Positions 1-10,518 of a stretch of 64,000 nt of DNA are shown piece after piece; within the stretch, counting starts at the first letter, position 1; every line of letters begins with the position of its first letter. The notes under the pieces were generated by a model. That model saw only the letters and a program-made list of their open reading frames with translations, made no database searches and was not told the DNA's origin. Source of the DNA: Hermatobates lingyangjiaoensis (Eukaryota > Arthropoda > Insecta > Hemiptera > Hermatobatidae); contig JAPFBL010000103.1 in NCBI GenBank assembly GCA_026182355.1, forward strand, positions 1,798,001-1,862,000, written 5' to 3'. The position numbers and the translations under genes are program-made.

Positions 1-381
1 GTTTTCAAAAGTACACGTGTCTAGCGGGAAGTATAATCACTCTCGTGGCCCCTCTGAATGCTTGCTTGTATGAGCCAAACAGCCACAGTAATATATATTA
101 GAGCCTCTAGGGAGCAGTTGAGTTTCCCGCACTATGTCTTCTTAGTTCATAATTTTCCACCATATAAAATTAGACAAATAATTGTTATTAAATACTGCCA
201 ACGTAACAATATTTTATTATTACCCTTAAGATCATTTTCCAATTAAAATAACTAGCTATTTACAAAACTCTCCGATTGAAATTGTCTATTTTAATGAAAT
301 AATAATTTCAAAATTATAGATATAGAGTTGATGGAAAATTCCATATAAATAGGGTCAAATTAAAATAGTTAACAAATGACT
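1..381. other. AT-rich DNA, no gene seen
   Basis: A short open frame at 58-246 has no recognisable domain and looks like chance. No repeat recognised. Confidence 0.5.
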
Positions 382-545
382 AGCAACGTCAAAACCACAA
401 TAAGTTATTACAACCTTTCAACCGTTACAAGCGGTTTTCGTGAGAATAAATCCCAACGGTTGAAAGATTTTAGTCTGTTTTCTCATTTCTTATTTTGGTT
501 TGGACGTTGATTCTTATTTCATGTGTTCATTGTGAAATCTTTTTA
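382..545. mobile_element. Decayed PLE-A inverted end pair
   Basis: An imperfect palindrome of the most common PLE end in this window (group A). The left arm carries the antisense words for the stem and GAAA box. The right arm reads CGGTTGAAAGATTTTAGTC, then a polypyrimidine stretch and a TTATTTCATGTG tail like the better copies at 24981-25193 and 27286-27508. The CTGACGA box is lost in both arms, so any ribozyme here is dead. There is no open reading frame. Confidence 0.75.
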
Positions 546-928
546 TGAATAGCTAAATGTAGTCAACTAAACATTAATTTTTACTAATTAGTAATCAAGT
601 TACTAAAGGTTTATACACTTATAAGTTACAACGATTGGTAGTTTTATTTTTTTTATTCTAATTTGAATAGAGGAAATAATCTTTAATTATATTGTACAGA
701 CATGGGTTGATGAATATCTCTCTCTAAGGAAAAGTGATAAAAAGTTCTTCTATCTTTGTTTAAGAAATCTAGAGTCAGTCGAGGTGTGAACTTAGATTCA
801 CTAGTATCTGGAACAAACATACCGACCATTACACCAAGAACGATTACTACATCTAGCAGGGTATGGAGAAGCGAGTGCAGATAAAGAATCTTCATGATGG
901 CTTCAAAACATTCAAATTGGGTGTTCGT
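546..928. other. AT-rich DNA, no gene seen
   Basis: The minus-strand frame at 683-940 has no recognisable motif and runs into the tandem repeat that follows. I do not call it a gene. Confidence 0.45.
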
Positions 929-1124
929 AAGTTTAAACATATTCTTTGTAAATTGATCGTCTTAGTGACAATTCACTAAGGGGTTCTTTAGGAGTTTCCT
1001 AAGTTTAAACATATTCGATGTAAATTGATCTTCTTAGTGACAATTAACTAAGGGGTTCTTTAGGAGTTTCCTAAGTTTAAACATATTCTATGTAAATTGA
1101 TCATCTTAGTGAAAATTCACTTTA
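929..1124. repeat. 72-bp tandem repeat, about 2.7 copies
   Basis: Units start at 929, 1001 and 1073 with the words AAGTTTAAACATATTC and, within each unit, CTTAGTGACAATTCAC followed by AGGGGTTCTTTAGG. The copies differ by only a few bases; the third is cut short. Each unit holds a small inverted word (TTAGTGACAATTCACTAA). Function unknown. Confidence 0.85.
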
Positions 1125-1138
1125 AAATTCTTTTCGCA

Positions 1139-1440
1139 TGTAAAGTTAGGTTAGGTTAGGGTGGCATTTTTGCAAGGGAATTTACCACACAATTAGTCCA
1201 CATTGACTGTTCTAAATGTTGCCTAACTCAATTGTAATTAGACTGTGAATCTTTAACGAGTACTTGACAGAGTACAGGTTTGAGAACGATGGCTTAAAAT
1301 TCTCTCCGAGGGACGACATGCTGAAATTTTTTCACCTCCCATGTGAATAAATCTAGTACCAGAGTGAGTTTCGAACCCTGGATCTACCAATTCAGAGGTG
1401 AACATATTGCCACTGAGTGAACATTGTCCCTTTTTAGCAG
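1139..1440 (-). mobile_element. tRNA-derived SINE, diverged copy
   Basis: Read on the minus strand it matches the SINE at 52831-53153: a tRNA-like head with box B-like GGTTCGAAACTC near 1372, a middle containing GTGAATAAAT and CCCTCGGAG, and a 3' tail of TAACCTAACCTAAC at 1146-1160. It carries many substitutions and small gaps compared with the 2955-3286 copy, so it is older. Confidence 0.8.
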
Positions 1441-2261
1441 ACTAATGACTTCGACATTAAAAAATATGTTAAAATCAATTATATCTGCAATCACGATTGA
1501 AGTTGTTCTTTAAATCCATCAAAGAAATTTGATGTAACCTAATGAAGATCACTAAGTGATTGAAACACGTTGTTTATACAACAAATTGTATTTGAAGACT
1601 TTTATTGTTTTTTCAATCGCAGCTAACTTTGATGGACAGAAACAGGAATTCTGGAATTCAGTGTTAGTTATTTTTTCCAGCGCAAATCCTGATATTGTTT
1701 TCAAAAAACCTTGAGCAAGTCACATTACCAGTGGGCTACCCACAGTACAAAGTATCGCCCATACAAAGTGTAAGTGTTGGTGACATAACAAAGTGGTGTA
1801 TTCAATATAACTATGGGCATGTATCGACTTTAGCTACACTTAATATTGACACTAAGAAATATGTAAATTAAGATTTAACTTTGAATGAAGCTACAAAGTA
1901 AAACTGTGTATTTCCCGCCGACATTCACCCAATATAACTTATGGAAACAAATGTTTTAAATGATATAACAATCATGTTAAAACTTTGAAAGTAGTTTCTT
2001 AATAGACAGCCGGAATGTATTTCTGGGAACATCGATCTGTTTCCAATAAGACGTGGGAACATCACCAGATTATTTGATTGATTTGATGCATGCTGCATTT
2101 CTGTATATTATTTTGGATGTCCCGGCATAACAGTACTATCAGTTTAGTTTTAGGAATATTTATATATTTTTTACATGGGAATATATAAGTTTTTATAAAT
2201 AAGTTTTTTTTTTGAGAAAACAATCGAATTACACTTGTGAAGGAAAATTTGAAGAAATTAC
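1441..2261. other. AT-rich DNA, no gene seen
   Basis: No open frame above chance and no recognised repeat. Confidence 0.45.
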
Positions 2262-2345
2262 CTTCCACACAAACATGTTTGAAGGACATAAATAGACATT
2301 TCGAACACTTAGTGTTCATCTTCAGGCAGCATCTGATGCTCTAGA
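2262..2345 (-). mobile_element. PLE-D end fragment with hammerhead-like core
   Basis: On the minus strand this reads CTGAAGA (2319-2325), one extra base, a 6-bp hairpin GAACAC/GTGTTC with a TAA loop, then GAAA (2299-2302). This is a clean hammerhead catalytic core. Only one arm is present, and flanking stem I is not convincing. It shares the GAACA-type stem with the copies at 21702-21925 and 38812-38994. Confidence 0.65.
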
Positions 2346-2954
2346 ACTTAATTCTGTGAAAATTCATTTCTTAGTTTCGCATTGAAAGTAAATACCACAC
2401 AGTAACTGATTGCACAGCAAATGTATTACATTTGGCAAGAAAGAACTCATTAATCTATAGATGATTTGAAATCAGCCATCCTAGGATATAGCATGATATA
2501 ACTAACATGATATAATAATAACATAAGAAGATATAATACTAAGGTGTTGCAATGGTATAGGAGCAATGAATTTGAAAAAAATTAGGACTTCCTATTTTTA
2601 AAAAGGAAATTTTAGGCAAAAGTAGGACTAAAATAAGGACGTAAAATATTCTATCCAACAACCCATTCTAACTTTAAAAAAAAAGTAAATTTTTTATGCT
2701 TTATATTTTATATTTTAATCTTTTATTTTTAAATAAAATGTAAAACTAATTTAAAAGTATACTAGAAAATAACCAAGAATTATATAAATGGAGATTGGTT
2801 GTAATAAATGGGTATGTGAAATTAAAATAGCACACAATTGGGTTATTCAATAAAATAGTTCTGCATGTATACAATTCTGAACAGAAAAACTGGATTCCTT
2901 AATTTTAGAAAGCTCTCACTTCTTTCTATGATATTAATTAGACATAATTAATTA
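2346..2954. other. AT-rich DNA, no gene seen
   Basis: Very AT-rich, with A and T runs; nothing recognisable. The last 11 bases (2944-2954, ATAATTAATTA) are the left target-site duplication of the SINE that follows. Confidence 0.5.
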
Positions 2955-3286
2955 GGTTAGGTTAGGTTAGGTTGCAGTGGCAGTTCCACAAGGGAACACA
3001 CGTAGGCCGAGCATTGGCCCTTTGTGATACCACACAATGAAGATTGATTCTACAGTGGGAGTACTAAATTTTGCCTAACTCAAATGTATATAGAGTAGGG
3101 ATCTTTAACGAGTACCTGACATCGTACAGGCTCGGGACCGACAGTTTAAAACGTCCTTCTCCGAGGGACGACGCGCTCAGATTTATTCACCTCCCGCGTG
3201 AATAAATCGAGGGCCAGGTGAGGATCGAACCCCGTTCCTATCAGTTCAGAGGCGAGCACGTAACCACTGAGCTAGCCTGGCCCCGT
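2955..3286 (-). mobile_element. tRNA-derived SINE, full length, with target-site duplication
   Basis: On the minus strand the element starts with a tRNA-like head: GGCCAGG (complement of 3276-3282), box A TAGCTCAGTGG, and an intact box B GGTTCGATCC (complement of 3222-3231), closed by CCTGGCC pairing with the first seven bases as an acceptor stem. An unrelated body follows and the 3' end is a short (CCTAA)n tail. The element is flanked by a perfect 11-bp repeat ATAATTAATTA at 2944-2954 and 3287-3297, which is direct evidence of retroposition. Pol III transcription from the internal boxes is expected from the family; the LINE partner is not identified. Confidence 0.93.
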
Positions 3287-3297
3287 ATAATTAATTA

Positions 3298-4303
3298 GCA
3301 TTAAATAACATTAAATTACCTATGAAATTTATAAGTACCTAAATAAGTTAAATTAGGAAATTTTTGATGGCGTCTAACCTCGTGTCCTTCTGCTGATTTC
3401 AATGGGCAGAGTCTGAAAAAGGTCCATCGACGTAAACAGCAGTAAACAAGGTGAGACGGGCTATATGAAGCTTAATGTAACTTATACCTTCTTCTGTGGC
3501 GGCTCTAGCAATTTGAGTGTCTTTCATCATAATGTAAAGCAATCCAAATGATATATATGTTTGAATAAACCAAACATTTTCTTCCAAGAAAAATCTTAAA
3601 ATTTTAAAATTAAAAAGGCATAAAAAAGCGCTACTAAGCAACAGTTAATTAATTAGCAGTCATTTAAAAGGTAAAGCCAGAAAATATGTTTATGAAAAAA
3701 GTATGAGGATCATGATTAAAGGCTTAACTCTAAATAATATTGAGAAATGGACTTTTCTAATAATATGAAAATAAAAAAATTGTTTAAAAAAAAGAATAAA
3801 ACCAGTACTTTTATCTTGAAAATGATGATTCTAATAATGAGGGTCTTGTTGCTTCATCGAAATAGGACTTATTGTATTTACATTTTAATGTTAAGAGCTT
3901 AACCCATAAAGGAATATTCGCTAAAAACTTGATTCCTAATGAAAAAACCTTTTCATCTTATTATATCAATAACTTGTTTTATACCCCCCCCCCCCCCCAG
4001 TGTTTTTTGTTTTATAAAGTATCTTAATTATTTCTCAATTCACATCTATTTATAAATAATTTTTAGTTTTATTGGCATTCATCAGAAGAATTATAAATGT
4101 GGGACACAGAAATAATCATGCACAAAATGTATTAATAGAAGAGTAGCACGAAAATAGACAATTTATACGAGTGCAGCAGAAGTGGGGGACAAAACATCAT
4201 TCAAGCTGAACTAAAAAATAAACAAAAATTTGACATAGAATGTACGTTACATTTATTTTATCATATAACAAATCAAATATATTAATACAAATATATACTA
4301 AAA
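3298..4303. other. AT-rich DNA with a poly-C run, no gene seen
   Basis: A run of 15 C lies at 3984-3998. Short frames here have no recognisable domain. Confidence 0.5.
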
Positions 4304-4508
4304 TCAAAGTCCAAACCACAATACGAAGTACGAAAAAAAACTAAGATCTTTCAACTGTAACAAGCAGTCTTCGTCAGAGTCGAATCCCAACTAAATTAGT
4401 TAATATTTGACTCTAACGAAGACCGATTGTTACGGTTGAAAGTCTTTTTTCCCATCTATTATTGTGGATTAGACGTTGGTTATTGATTCTCGTGACTATT
4501 GTGAAATC
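4304..4508. mobile_element. PLE-A inverted end pair
   Basis: Two inverted arms with CCAAACCACAATA and TATTGTGGATTAGACG near the outer ends. The right arm has TTTGACTCTAACGAAGACCG, then TTACGGTTGAAAG: the hammerhead box CTGACGA has become CTAACGA and the GATC word is shortened, so this copy looks inactive. No protein-coding sequence inside. Confidence 0.8.
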
Positions 4509-5017
4509 CAGGGTAGTATTATTGTATATAAACGTCCGGGGTTTATAGTTAAAACTAAATACAATGCCAAAATGTAAAATTTTTTACATTTACACCGTAT
4601 TTGCAATATACTTTTATCAAGTTGTACTTTTCATATAAAATTAACCGATTTAAACAAAAGAGAGAGAGTGAGAGAGAGTTAGTGAGAGGGAGGGAGAGAG
4701 GGTGAGAGAGAGACGAAACAGGTAATTTAAAATGCGTAAAAACAAAAAGAAAGGGAACAATACAGTAAGCAAGGCAGGTTAGGGTAAACAAACAAGATGA
4801 GAAAGAAGTAAGTAAAAGTAATTTGCTCTCTGTCAACCATTGTAGACAAAGCTATTGATCTCATTAACACGTAGTCCAACATGAATAAACCATTACTATT
4901 GTGTCAAGTATTTGATTTATTCAGTGCTAAACTAATGATCTATCAATGTTAAATGTTGATCTATTGAATGGATGTTGATTTTCATTTCAAATATTTACAG
5001 TGAAAGTCTTATGTAAT
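4509..5017. repeat. AT-rich DNA with a (GA)n microsatellite
   Basis: An imperfect GA/GAGAGT purine run lies at about 4655-4714. The minus-strand frame at 4555-4836 simply reads through it as Ser/Leu and is not a gene. Nothing else recognised. Confidence 0.6.
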
Positions 5018-5224
5018 ATATATATATATATATATATATATTTAATTTAATTCATTTTAACAAAACACGATCCAAACTGGACACAATAAGATTTCAAAAT
5101 TCAAGAAGAGTAACACACAGAGTAAGGAAACACACTTACAGACTCAAATTTTCGGGTAATCCGTCTTCAGGAGAAAAGAGAAAGGGAGACCAAGCACGTT
5201 GTAAAGGCAACGGCAAGTAACCCA
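5018..5224 (-). mobile_element. (TA)n plus one PLE-H arm
   Basis: An AT microsatellite (5018-5041) abuts a minus-strand PLE-H arm. Read on the minus strand it has TTTTCTCCTGAAGACGG, a short hairpin with GG/CC, GAAA, then ATTTGAGTC. The same end is found in better condition at 58655-58684. The words AACACACTTACAGACTC and AAGGGAGACCAAGC are shared with the 58-kb copies. Confidence 0.75.
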
Positions 5225-5270
5225 GTTATTTTGATGATTTGTATATAAATATACAAATCATCAAAATAAC
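5225..5270. repeat. 46-bp palindrome
   Basis: 22-bp arms (5225-5246 and 5249-5270) around a 2-base centre; the arms are exact inverted copies (GTTATTTTGATG... and ...CATCAAAATAAC). It directly follows the PLE-H arm and may be a remnant of a template-switch junction. Confidence 0.85.
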
Positions 5271-8194
5271 TTAAAACATGGTTTGAGTAGACCTCACAAG
5301 GAGAATTCCGTTAAAATACCTTCACTACATTGTTTAATTATTAGTATTCTTTAGAAAACTAAATTAAAAAAATACAAAAGCGAGAACAAATAAAGAAGAG
5401 AGAAAAGGTCAGAGGTATAAGAAGTAGAAAAAACTAACTGGTAAAAGTTTCTTTGGAAAGAACAAAAATAACTGCAGAGAAGGTAAAAAGCAGTTTGTGA
5501 CGTGATGAATATTTCAAAATACGAAATAGATAACCCAGCTTGTATTTATAAAACTTACGATTACTTAGAAACCAGAACAGAACTAGTCACACATTAGGAT
5601 CAATATTTTGAAACAGTTCTAATATCGATGGAAGATTAAAAATCATGTACATTTTACATAATATATTAATTAATATAATAATTTTTGAAATCCCCTCTCC
5701 CTTTCGGCCACGTCGTGTGGAGAGAGACTTAACCGCCCCACAAACAATTCAAATCAAGCTCTCCAACTCAACATGAGATATTAATGATAATTCTATGAGA
5801 AACGAATTAGTTTTGAGTTTTACTAAATAATATAAAATATAAACTCAATTTTAATTGTCGAAATTTAATTACATTTTATAAAAAATGTTTCTTTGAATGC
5901 ACCTACTTGTTTTTTTATTCAATTATTATTTTTTTGTTAATCATTATTCAATTCAATAATGCTAGCTGTCATTAAGTTTACATCTAGTACAATGCTTTAA
6001 AAATTGGAAACATTTAGGCGTTGGCGACCTACTGCTTCAATATTAAATGTAGTTTATTTTGAGATTTCTATTCATAAAATCCATTGTAACAAAATCCTCC
6101 TTTTTTTTTATAGAATTACTCATTTCAAAACATTTGGTCACTTATTTAAATTTAATCATTTATTCAAATGATGTGTATGCAAAAATTCTGGGGAAGATAG
6201 CTTTTTTTCGTGGTATCAAAAAATTTTGACGACATAAGGCTTTCTACAGCAATAGTCATAAGACTTCAGTCACTACTTGAGGTCATGCACCTCCACTGCT
6301 GTTCCGCCTTCAGTTTGAAACTCCTACGTTAGTAACTCCAATTCTATTGAACTTCACAACTAATTCTTAGTCTATGTTGATATTTGTAACTGTTCCACTG
6401 GTGCTTATAGGCTGGTTCACTAAAGTAATATCTCAAATAATCACTAAACTCCATTCGTTTCTTACCCAAAACCTTCAGAATTTAGATGTATTTTTTGCAT
6501 ATTTCTTCCAAACCTCCGAATAACTTTGGACGTATACAATAAGTAGCTGTTGCTGTTGTTGGATCTCGCTGCTATCAGAACTACTTCATAATCAATTCGA
6601 TCCTTATTACATATCCTATTTTAAAATTCATAATAACCCTGTGACGTTAAATTGTTGGGGTTCTCCCAAATCACACATCTATTTAAAAAACTCTCACATC
6701 TTCCAGTTCACGTCCCAAACATAATCATTTACCGAGATCTTAAAGTCCTCTTTATTCGTAACTGCCCAAAAGACCGCTACAAATTATTCAACAGTCAACT
6801 CTCAACTCATCTAAACCCACTTGCTCAATATCATTACTTTCTATTAATTCCCACAAACCCCCATAGAAGGCTAAAAAAGGCAATGACCACGTGACCTTCT
6901 GTCGTCCTAAAGAATAAATATAGTTACAGAGTGCCACCAATGGATGTAAACCAGATTTCCGCTACGAAATCAAACAGCTAAAGGAGAAACCCTGATACAT
7001 AAATACTTTTAAATACAAAAAATTAACAAAAAATACAAAGAAAAGCATTTAATTTAAAATATAGTACATAGTTACCTACTAAATGTATTTTTTGAATGTA
7101 TCTGCAATGATTATACGTAAGTCAATATTATGCCCAAAAATACAAGCATAAACACTTTGTAGTTAATTATATTAAACTATTATTATTTTTTTCATCAATA
7201 CCTTTTTCATCTAAACCCATAGCAATTTCATCGACAAAAATGTGATATTGTTCAATGCACCCAGAGAAGTAGAATCTAGATTGATTAGAATCTATCTAGG
7301 TTCAATTAAAAACTGGTTGCCATACAAGTTTAATTTTAGATTTAGAAATTCTGTAATTGGATGAAATAGTTATCAATTGCTGCTTATTAACAATATTATT
7401 TGAGTTACGATGCTTTATTGTGTAATCTAAATTAGATTGTGTTTTATAAAACTGAATGATTGCAATTATCGTAGGAGATGGCTTTAGGCAAACAGTCAAA
7501 GCTTACAGTGACAGATAAATGACGATATCGATGAGTAGGTGGGGTTAAATGTTGACTAATTAGAGAGATTTGAAAAGTCATTAGGAACACATGACAAGAG
7601 TACACTTGAGCCAGATGGCTTGCAACACAAACATCATCTGATACCATTCGTGATCAACTGAATGATATGCACCTACAGTCGATTAGAACAAATTTCAGAC
7701 AGTCGAAAACTATTTACATGGGTTAATTTTCAACCAGTTATGTCATTTCATGTTATGAAATGAGTAAACACTTTTCCAACCTGAGGAAAGAAGGTGTATT
7801 TGTAAATAACCTAGTACTGTTAAGGAGTTAAACCAAAAAATACAATTACAAAAACATTAAGAACAATAATCAATACCATTACTAAACACAATTTTTCTCT
7901 AGTAAATGAAAATAATCTTATTACATTTCTCATTCACTGGTAATATTTTGAACAGGTTGTTTTTAGTGAACTTTTTGTTGTTTTGTAAAAAAAAACAACT
8001 TTAAGAGATATAAAACGTTTTTTTCTATATTTTTTTAATATTGGAATATGAATGGGATTTTTGTAACACTCGGGATGCAGATGTTCTGGTTGATGGTAGT
8101 TAGAATTGTTACAGTCCTTAAGGAAAGCTGTAGAAACGAAGACGTGTTTCTTTGATGTTTGTAGACATTAGACGGGTCATTGTAATCCGGTTCA
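5271..8194. other. 2.9 kb of AT-rich DNA, no gene recognised
   Basis: Several short frames occur (for example 6652-6894 and 7444-7647), but none has a domain, signal peptide or repeat I recognise. This stretch lies upstream of the kinase and may hold its promoter. A TATAAAA at 8009-8015 is present but means little in DNA of this composition. Confidence 0.45.
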
Positions 8195-9259
8195 ATGATG
8201 CCGAAGTTTAGAATTAGAAGCGGAATAAAGGGTGAAGGAGATAATTTGATAACTAGCTGGAAGGAGTATCTGGAAAGGAGTTCGGAAGAATTCAAGAAAA
8301 GATATGAACAAGGTAAGAGACGCGAGAAGCGTATTGAAGACTTTGATATTGTGAGGACGGTGGGCACTGGGTGGTTTGGCAGAGTGGTCTTAGCCTTAGA
8401 CACCACAAGAAATAATTACTATGCTGTTAAGATTCTTGAAAAGGAAGCTATTGTAAGACTGAAACAGACTGATCACATCTACAATGAGAAAAACATTCTT
8501 CAGGCTGTCCAGTTTCCCTTCACTGTTAATCTCGAGTATTACTTCAAAGATAACTCCAATTTGTATTTCGTAATGCCTTTTATAGTAGGTGGAGAGCTTT
8601 TTTCTTACTTGAGAAAGAGAGGTCACTTTGACGAGAACTTAGCTAGATTCTATGCTGCGCAGATTATTCTTGTTTTAGAGTATTTGCATAATGTCAGTGT
8701 AGTTTATAGAGACTTAAAGCCAGAAAATATACTCATTAACAAAGATGGTTATGTAAAAGTGACTGATTTTGGTTTTTCTAAAGTTCTTTATGACAGGACG
8801 TATACTATGTGTGGCACACCGGAGTATTTTGCTCCAGAAATGGTGTTGAACAAAGGATATGGGTTCAGCGTTGATTGGTGGTCGTTGGGTGTGCTGATCT
8901 ATGAAATGTGCTCTGGGTATTCACCATTTTATGGGCCAAACACCGAATCAGAAGAGGTACTGAGCAAGATAGCCTCATGTTCCTACATATTGCCTGCCCA
9001 TTTCAGCAAAGAGTTAAGAGAAGTATGCCGATGTTTGCTGGAACCCAAGGTTTGGAAGCGCCTGCAAGGGTCTGCAGTCAGAGATCTGCCCTGGTTCAGG
9101 CCTATCCTTTGGCTACCTCTCCTCAACAAGCAAACGCCTCCGCCCTTCATTCCTTTCCACCTTGGTGACTCAGACTCGTCTAACTATCAGACCTATCAAG
9201 AAAAACCAGTTTTTGTTGGGCCCCTATGTGAGTATGAAACAACTTTCGCTGATTTTTAA
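8195..9259 (+). CDS. PKA-catalytic-subunit-like serine/threonine protein kinase, single exon
   Basis: A 354-residue intact AGC-family kinase, close in length and layout to PKA C subunits. Visible motifs: an N-terminal A-helix-like segment (residues 20-50); glycine loop GTGWFGRV (57-64); ATP-anchoring Lys79 in YYAVK; helix-C Glu98; catalytic loop YRDLKPEN (171-178, Asp173); DFG (191-193); activation loop with Thr204 in the place of PKA Thr197; APE Glu215; Asp227; Arg289; and a C-terminal FADF tail matching the PKA FxxF hydrophobic motif. The acidic residues that read basic substrates in PKA are kept (Glu134, Glu177, Glu237), so a basophilic Ser/Thr kinase is expected. Oddities: Trp60 where PKA has Ser53; Tyr203 for PKA Trp196, a regulatory-subunit contact; Pro128 for hinge Glu121; Gly342 for the turn-motif Ser338; a five-residue shortening after Arg289; and no N-terminal Gly for myristoylation. 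An in-frame TAA at 8183-8185 bounds the start. A retrogene or a true single-exon gene are both possible. Confidence 0.9.
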   Translation: MMPKFRIRSGIKGEGDNLITSWKEYLERSSEEFKKRYEQGKRREKRIEDFDIVRTVGTGWFGRVVLALDTTRNNYYAVKILEKEAIVRLKQTDHIYNEKNILQAVQFPFTVNLEYYFKDNSNLYFVMPFIVGGELFSYLRKRGHFDENLARFYAAQIILVLEYLHNVSVVYRDLKPENILINKDGYVKVTDFGFSKVLYDRTYTMCGTPEYFAPEMVLNKGYGFSVDWWSLGVLIYEMCSGYSPFYGPNTESEEVLSKIASCSYILPAHFSKELREVCRCLLEPKVWKRLQGSAVRDLPWFRPILWLPLLNKQTPPPFIPFHLGDSDSSNYQTYQEKPVFVGPLCEYETTFADF

Positions 9260-9263
9260 CTCC

Positions 9264-9269
9264 AATAAA
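9264..9269 (+). promoter_or_regulatory. Poly(A) signal AATAAA of the kinase gene
   Basis: Canonical hexamer five bases after the stop codon. No genomic poly(A) tract follows, which would have marked a very young retrocopy. Confidence 0.6.
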
Positions 9270-10239
9270 TATTAAATCCTTTTATTGAGTTTAATTTGAA
9301 ATGTAATTTAATGTTGGATTAGAGATGAATTTTCCAGGATAGGAAATAGACGGCAAGAAGGAAATGAGGCCCTGACAGCGTTACTCCCTCAACCATGTGT
9401 CCCCAGTAATACTGCCTCCCTTTGAATTATACATAAACAATTAATTTTCAGACAACCTAGCAATCACATCTAAAACTAACTCCATTCAAACAATTTTGTT
9501 AATAACTAGTTGTAAACGGTCCTCCTTAATCAACCAAGCAATATTGAGTATTCACAACCGAATTTGAGAGTAATCAATTTTTTTAATAATCAGTTTTTGT
9601 TTTTTCGGTTTTATGTTGTCCAATTTATTATATACGTATAGAACATAATATCAATTAGAAGTATTAGTCTTCTTGATATAACAACTGTGTCATATCAAAA
9701 AATTAGGACGTTCTATTTAAATTAAGTTATTAAACAATTGATTACAATGAAAGCAATTCTTAATTTGAATGTATTTGAATTATGGTAATTTGAAATAATT
9801 TGAATAATTTTTAATAGTAATATAATGAACATGAATGTTTACTACACAGTATTAGGTTATGAAATTGCAGTATAGAAATGTATGAATATTCTAAAAAAAT
9901 TACCGAAGTTTGGTTGGAACATGTAGGAATCATTTCTAAACTATCATTCAACTTTATGAAGAAAATCCCTTCAGACAAATGAAGATAGTTACAAAATAAC
10001 TAGTGTAATGTACATTTTAATGAAATTATATGATTGATATTGGATCCAATATCCTCGTATTACATACGGAGTATGAATTAGAGCTTACATCGTACACTTT
10101 TATACCTTTACTTTGCTTAAATATGTATATTTAACTCATTTATACAAAAATGTGTGAGACTGTATTGGGACCAAAATTTTAATTTTAAGTTTCTAACAAA
10201 TATACACTTATGAAATGTTTTACAAGTAAACAAACATGG
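9270..10239. other. AT-rich DNA, no gene seen
   Basis: The first part (to about 9440) is slightly less AT-rich and could be a 3' untranslated region. Nothing else recognised. Confidence 0.45.
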
Positions 10240-10518
10240 GTCAAACATTAACTGTGGGAGTCCTCAATTACTTAGCTCAAGTGTATTTAGAGTAGAGATC
10301 TTTAACGATTACCTGATATCGTACAGGCCAACTCGGGACCAACAGCTTAACGTCCTCTCCGAGGGACTTTATCCTTATATTTAACATATTCACCTATAGT
10401 TAATATGTTAACTAGATCTATTTATTAATATAGTAAAAAATTGAAGTCCCTGTGGGTATTGAACCCTGCATCTACCAGTCCAGAGGCTAGCTTGTTGCTA
10501 CTGGGCTAACCTGACCTC
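10240..10518 (-). mobile_element. tRNA-derived SINE, diverged copy
   Basis: On the minus strand it carries the box A region (TAGCCCAGTAGC), a box B remnant GGTTCAATACCC, the middle block with CCCTCGGAGAGGACGTTAA and the block around CTCTAAATACACTTGAGCTAAG. The 3' tail is missing and an AT insertion interrupts the middle near 10380-10435. Confidence 0.75.

Noticed and set aside
2955..2975. Telomere or interstitial telomere array (TTAGG)
   Set aside because: Only three to four units, always at the tail of a SINE.
8009..8015. TATA box for the kinase gene
   Set aside because: TATAAAA is expected often in DNA this AT-rich and no initiator or other support is seen.
8035..8626. Minus-strand frames overlapping the kinase
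   Set aside because: Shadows of the plus-strand kinase gene; no domain.
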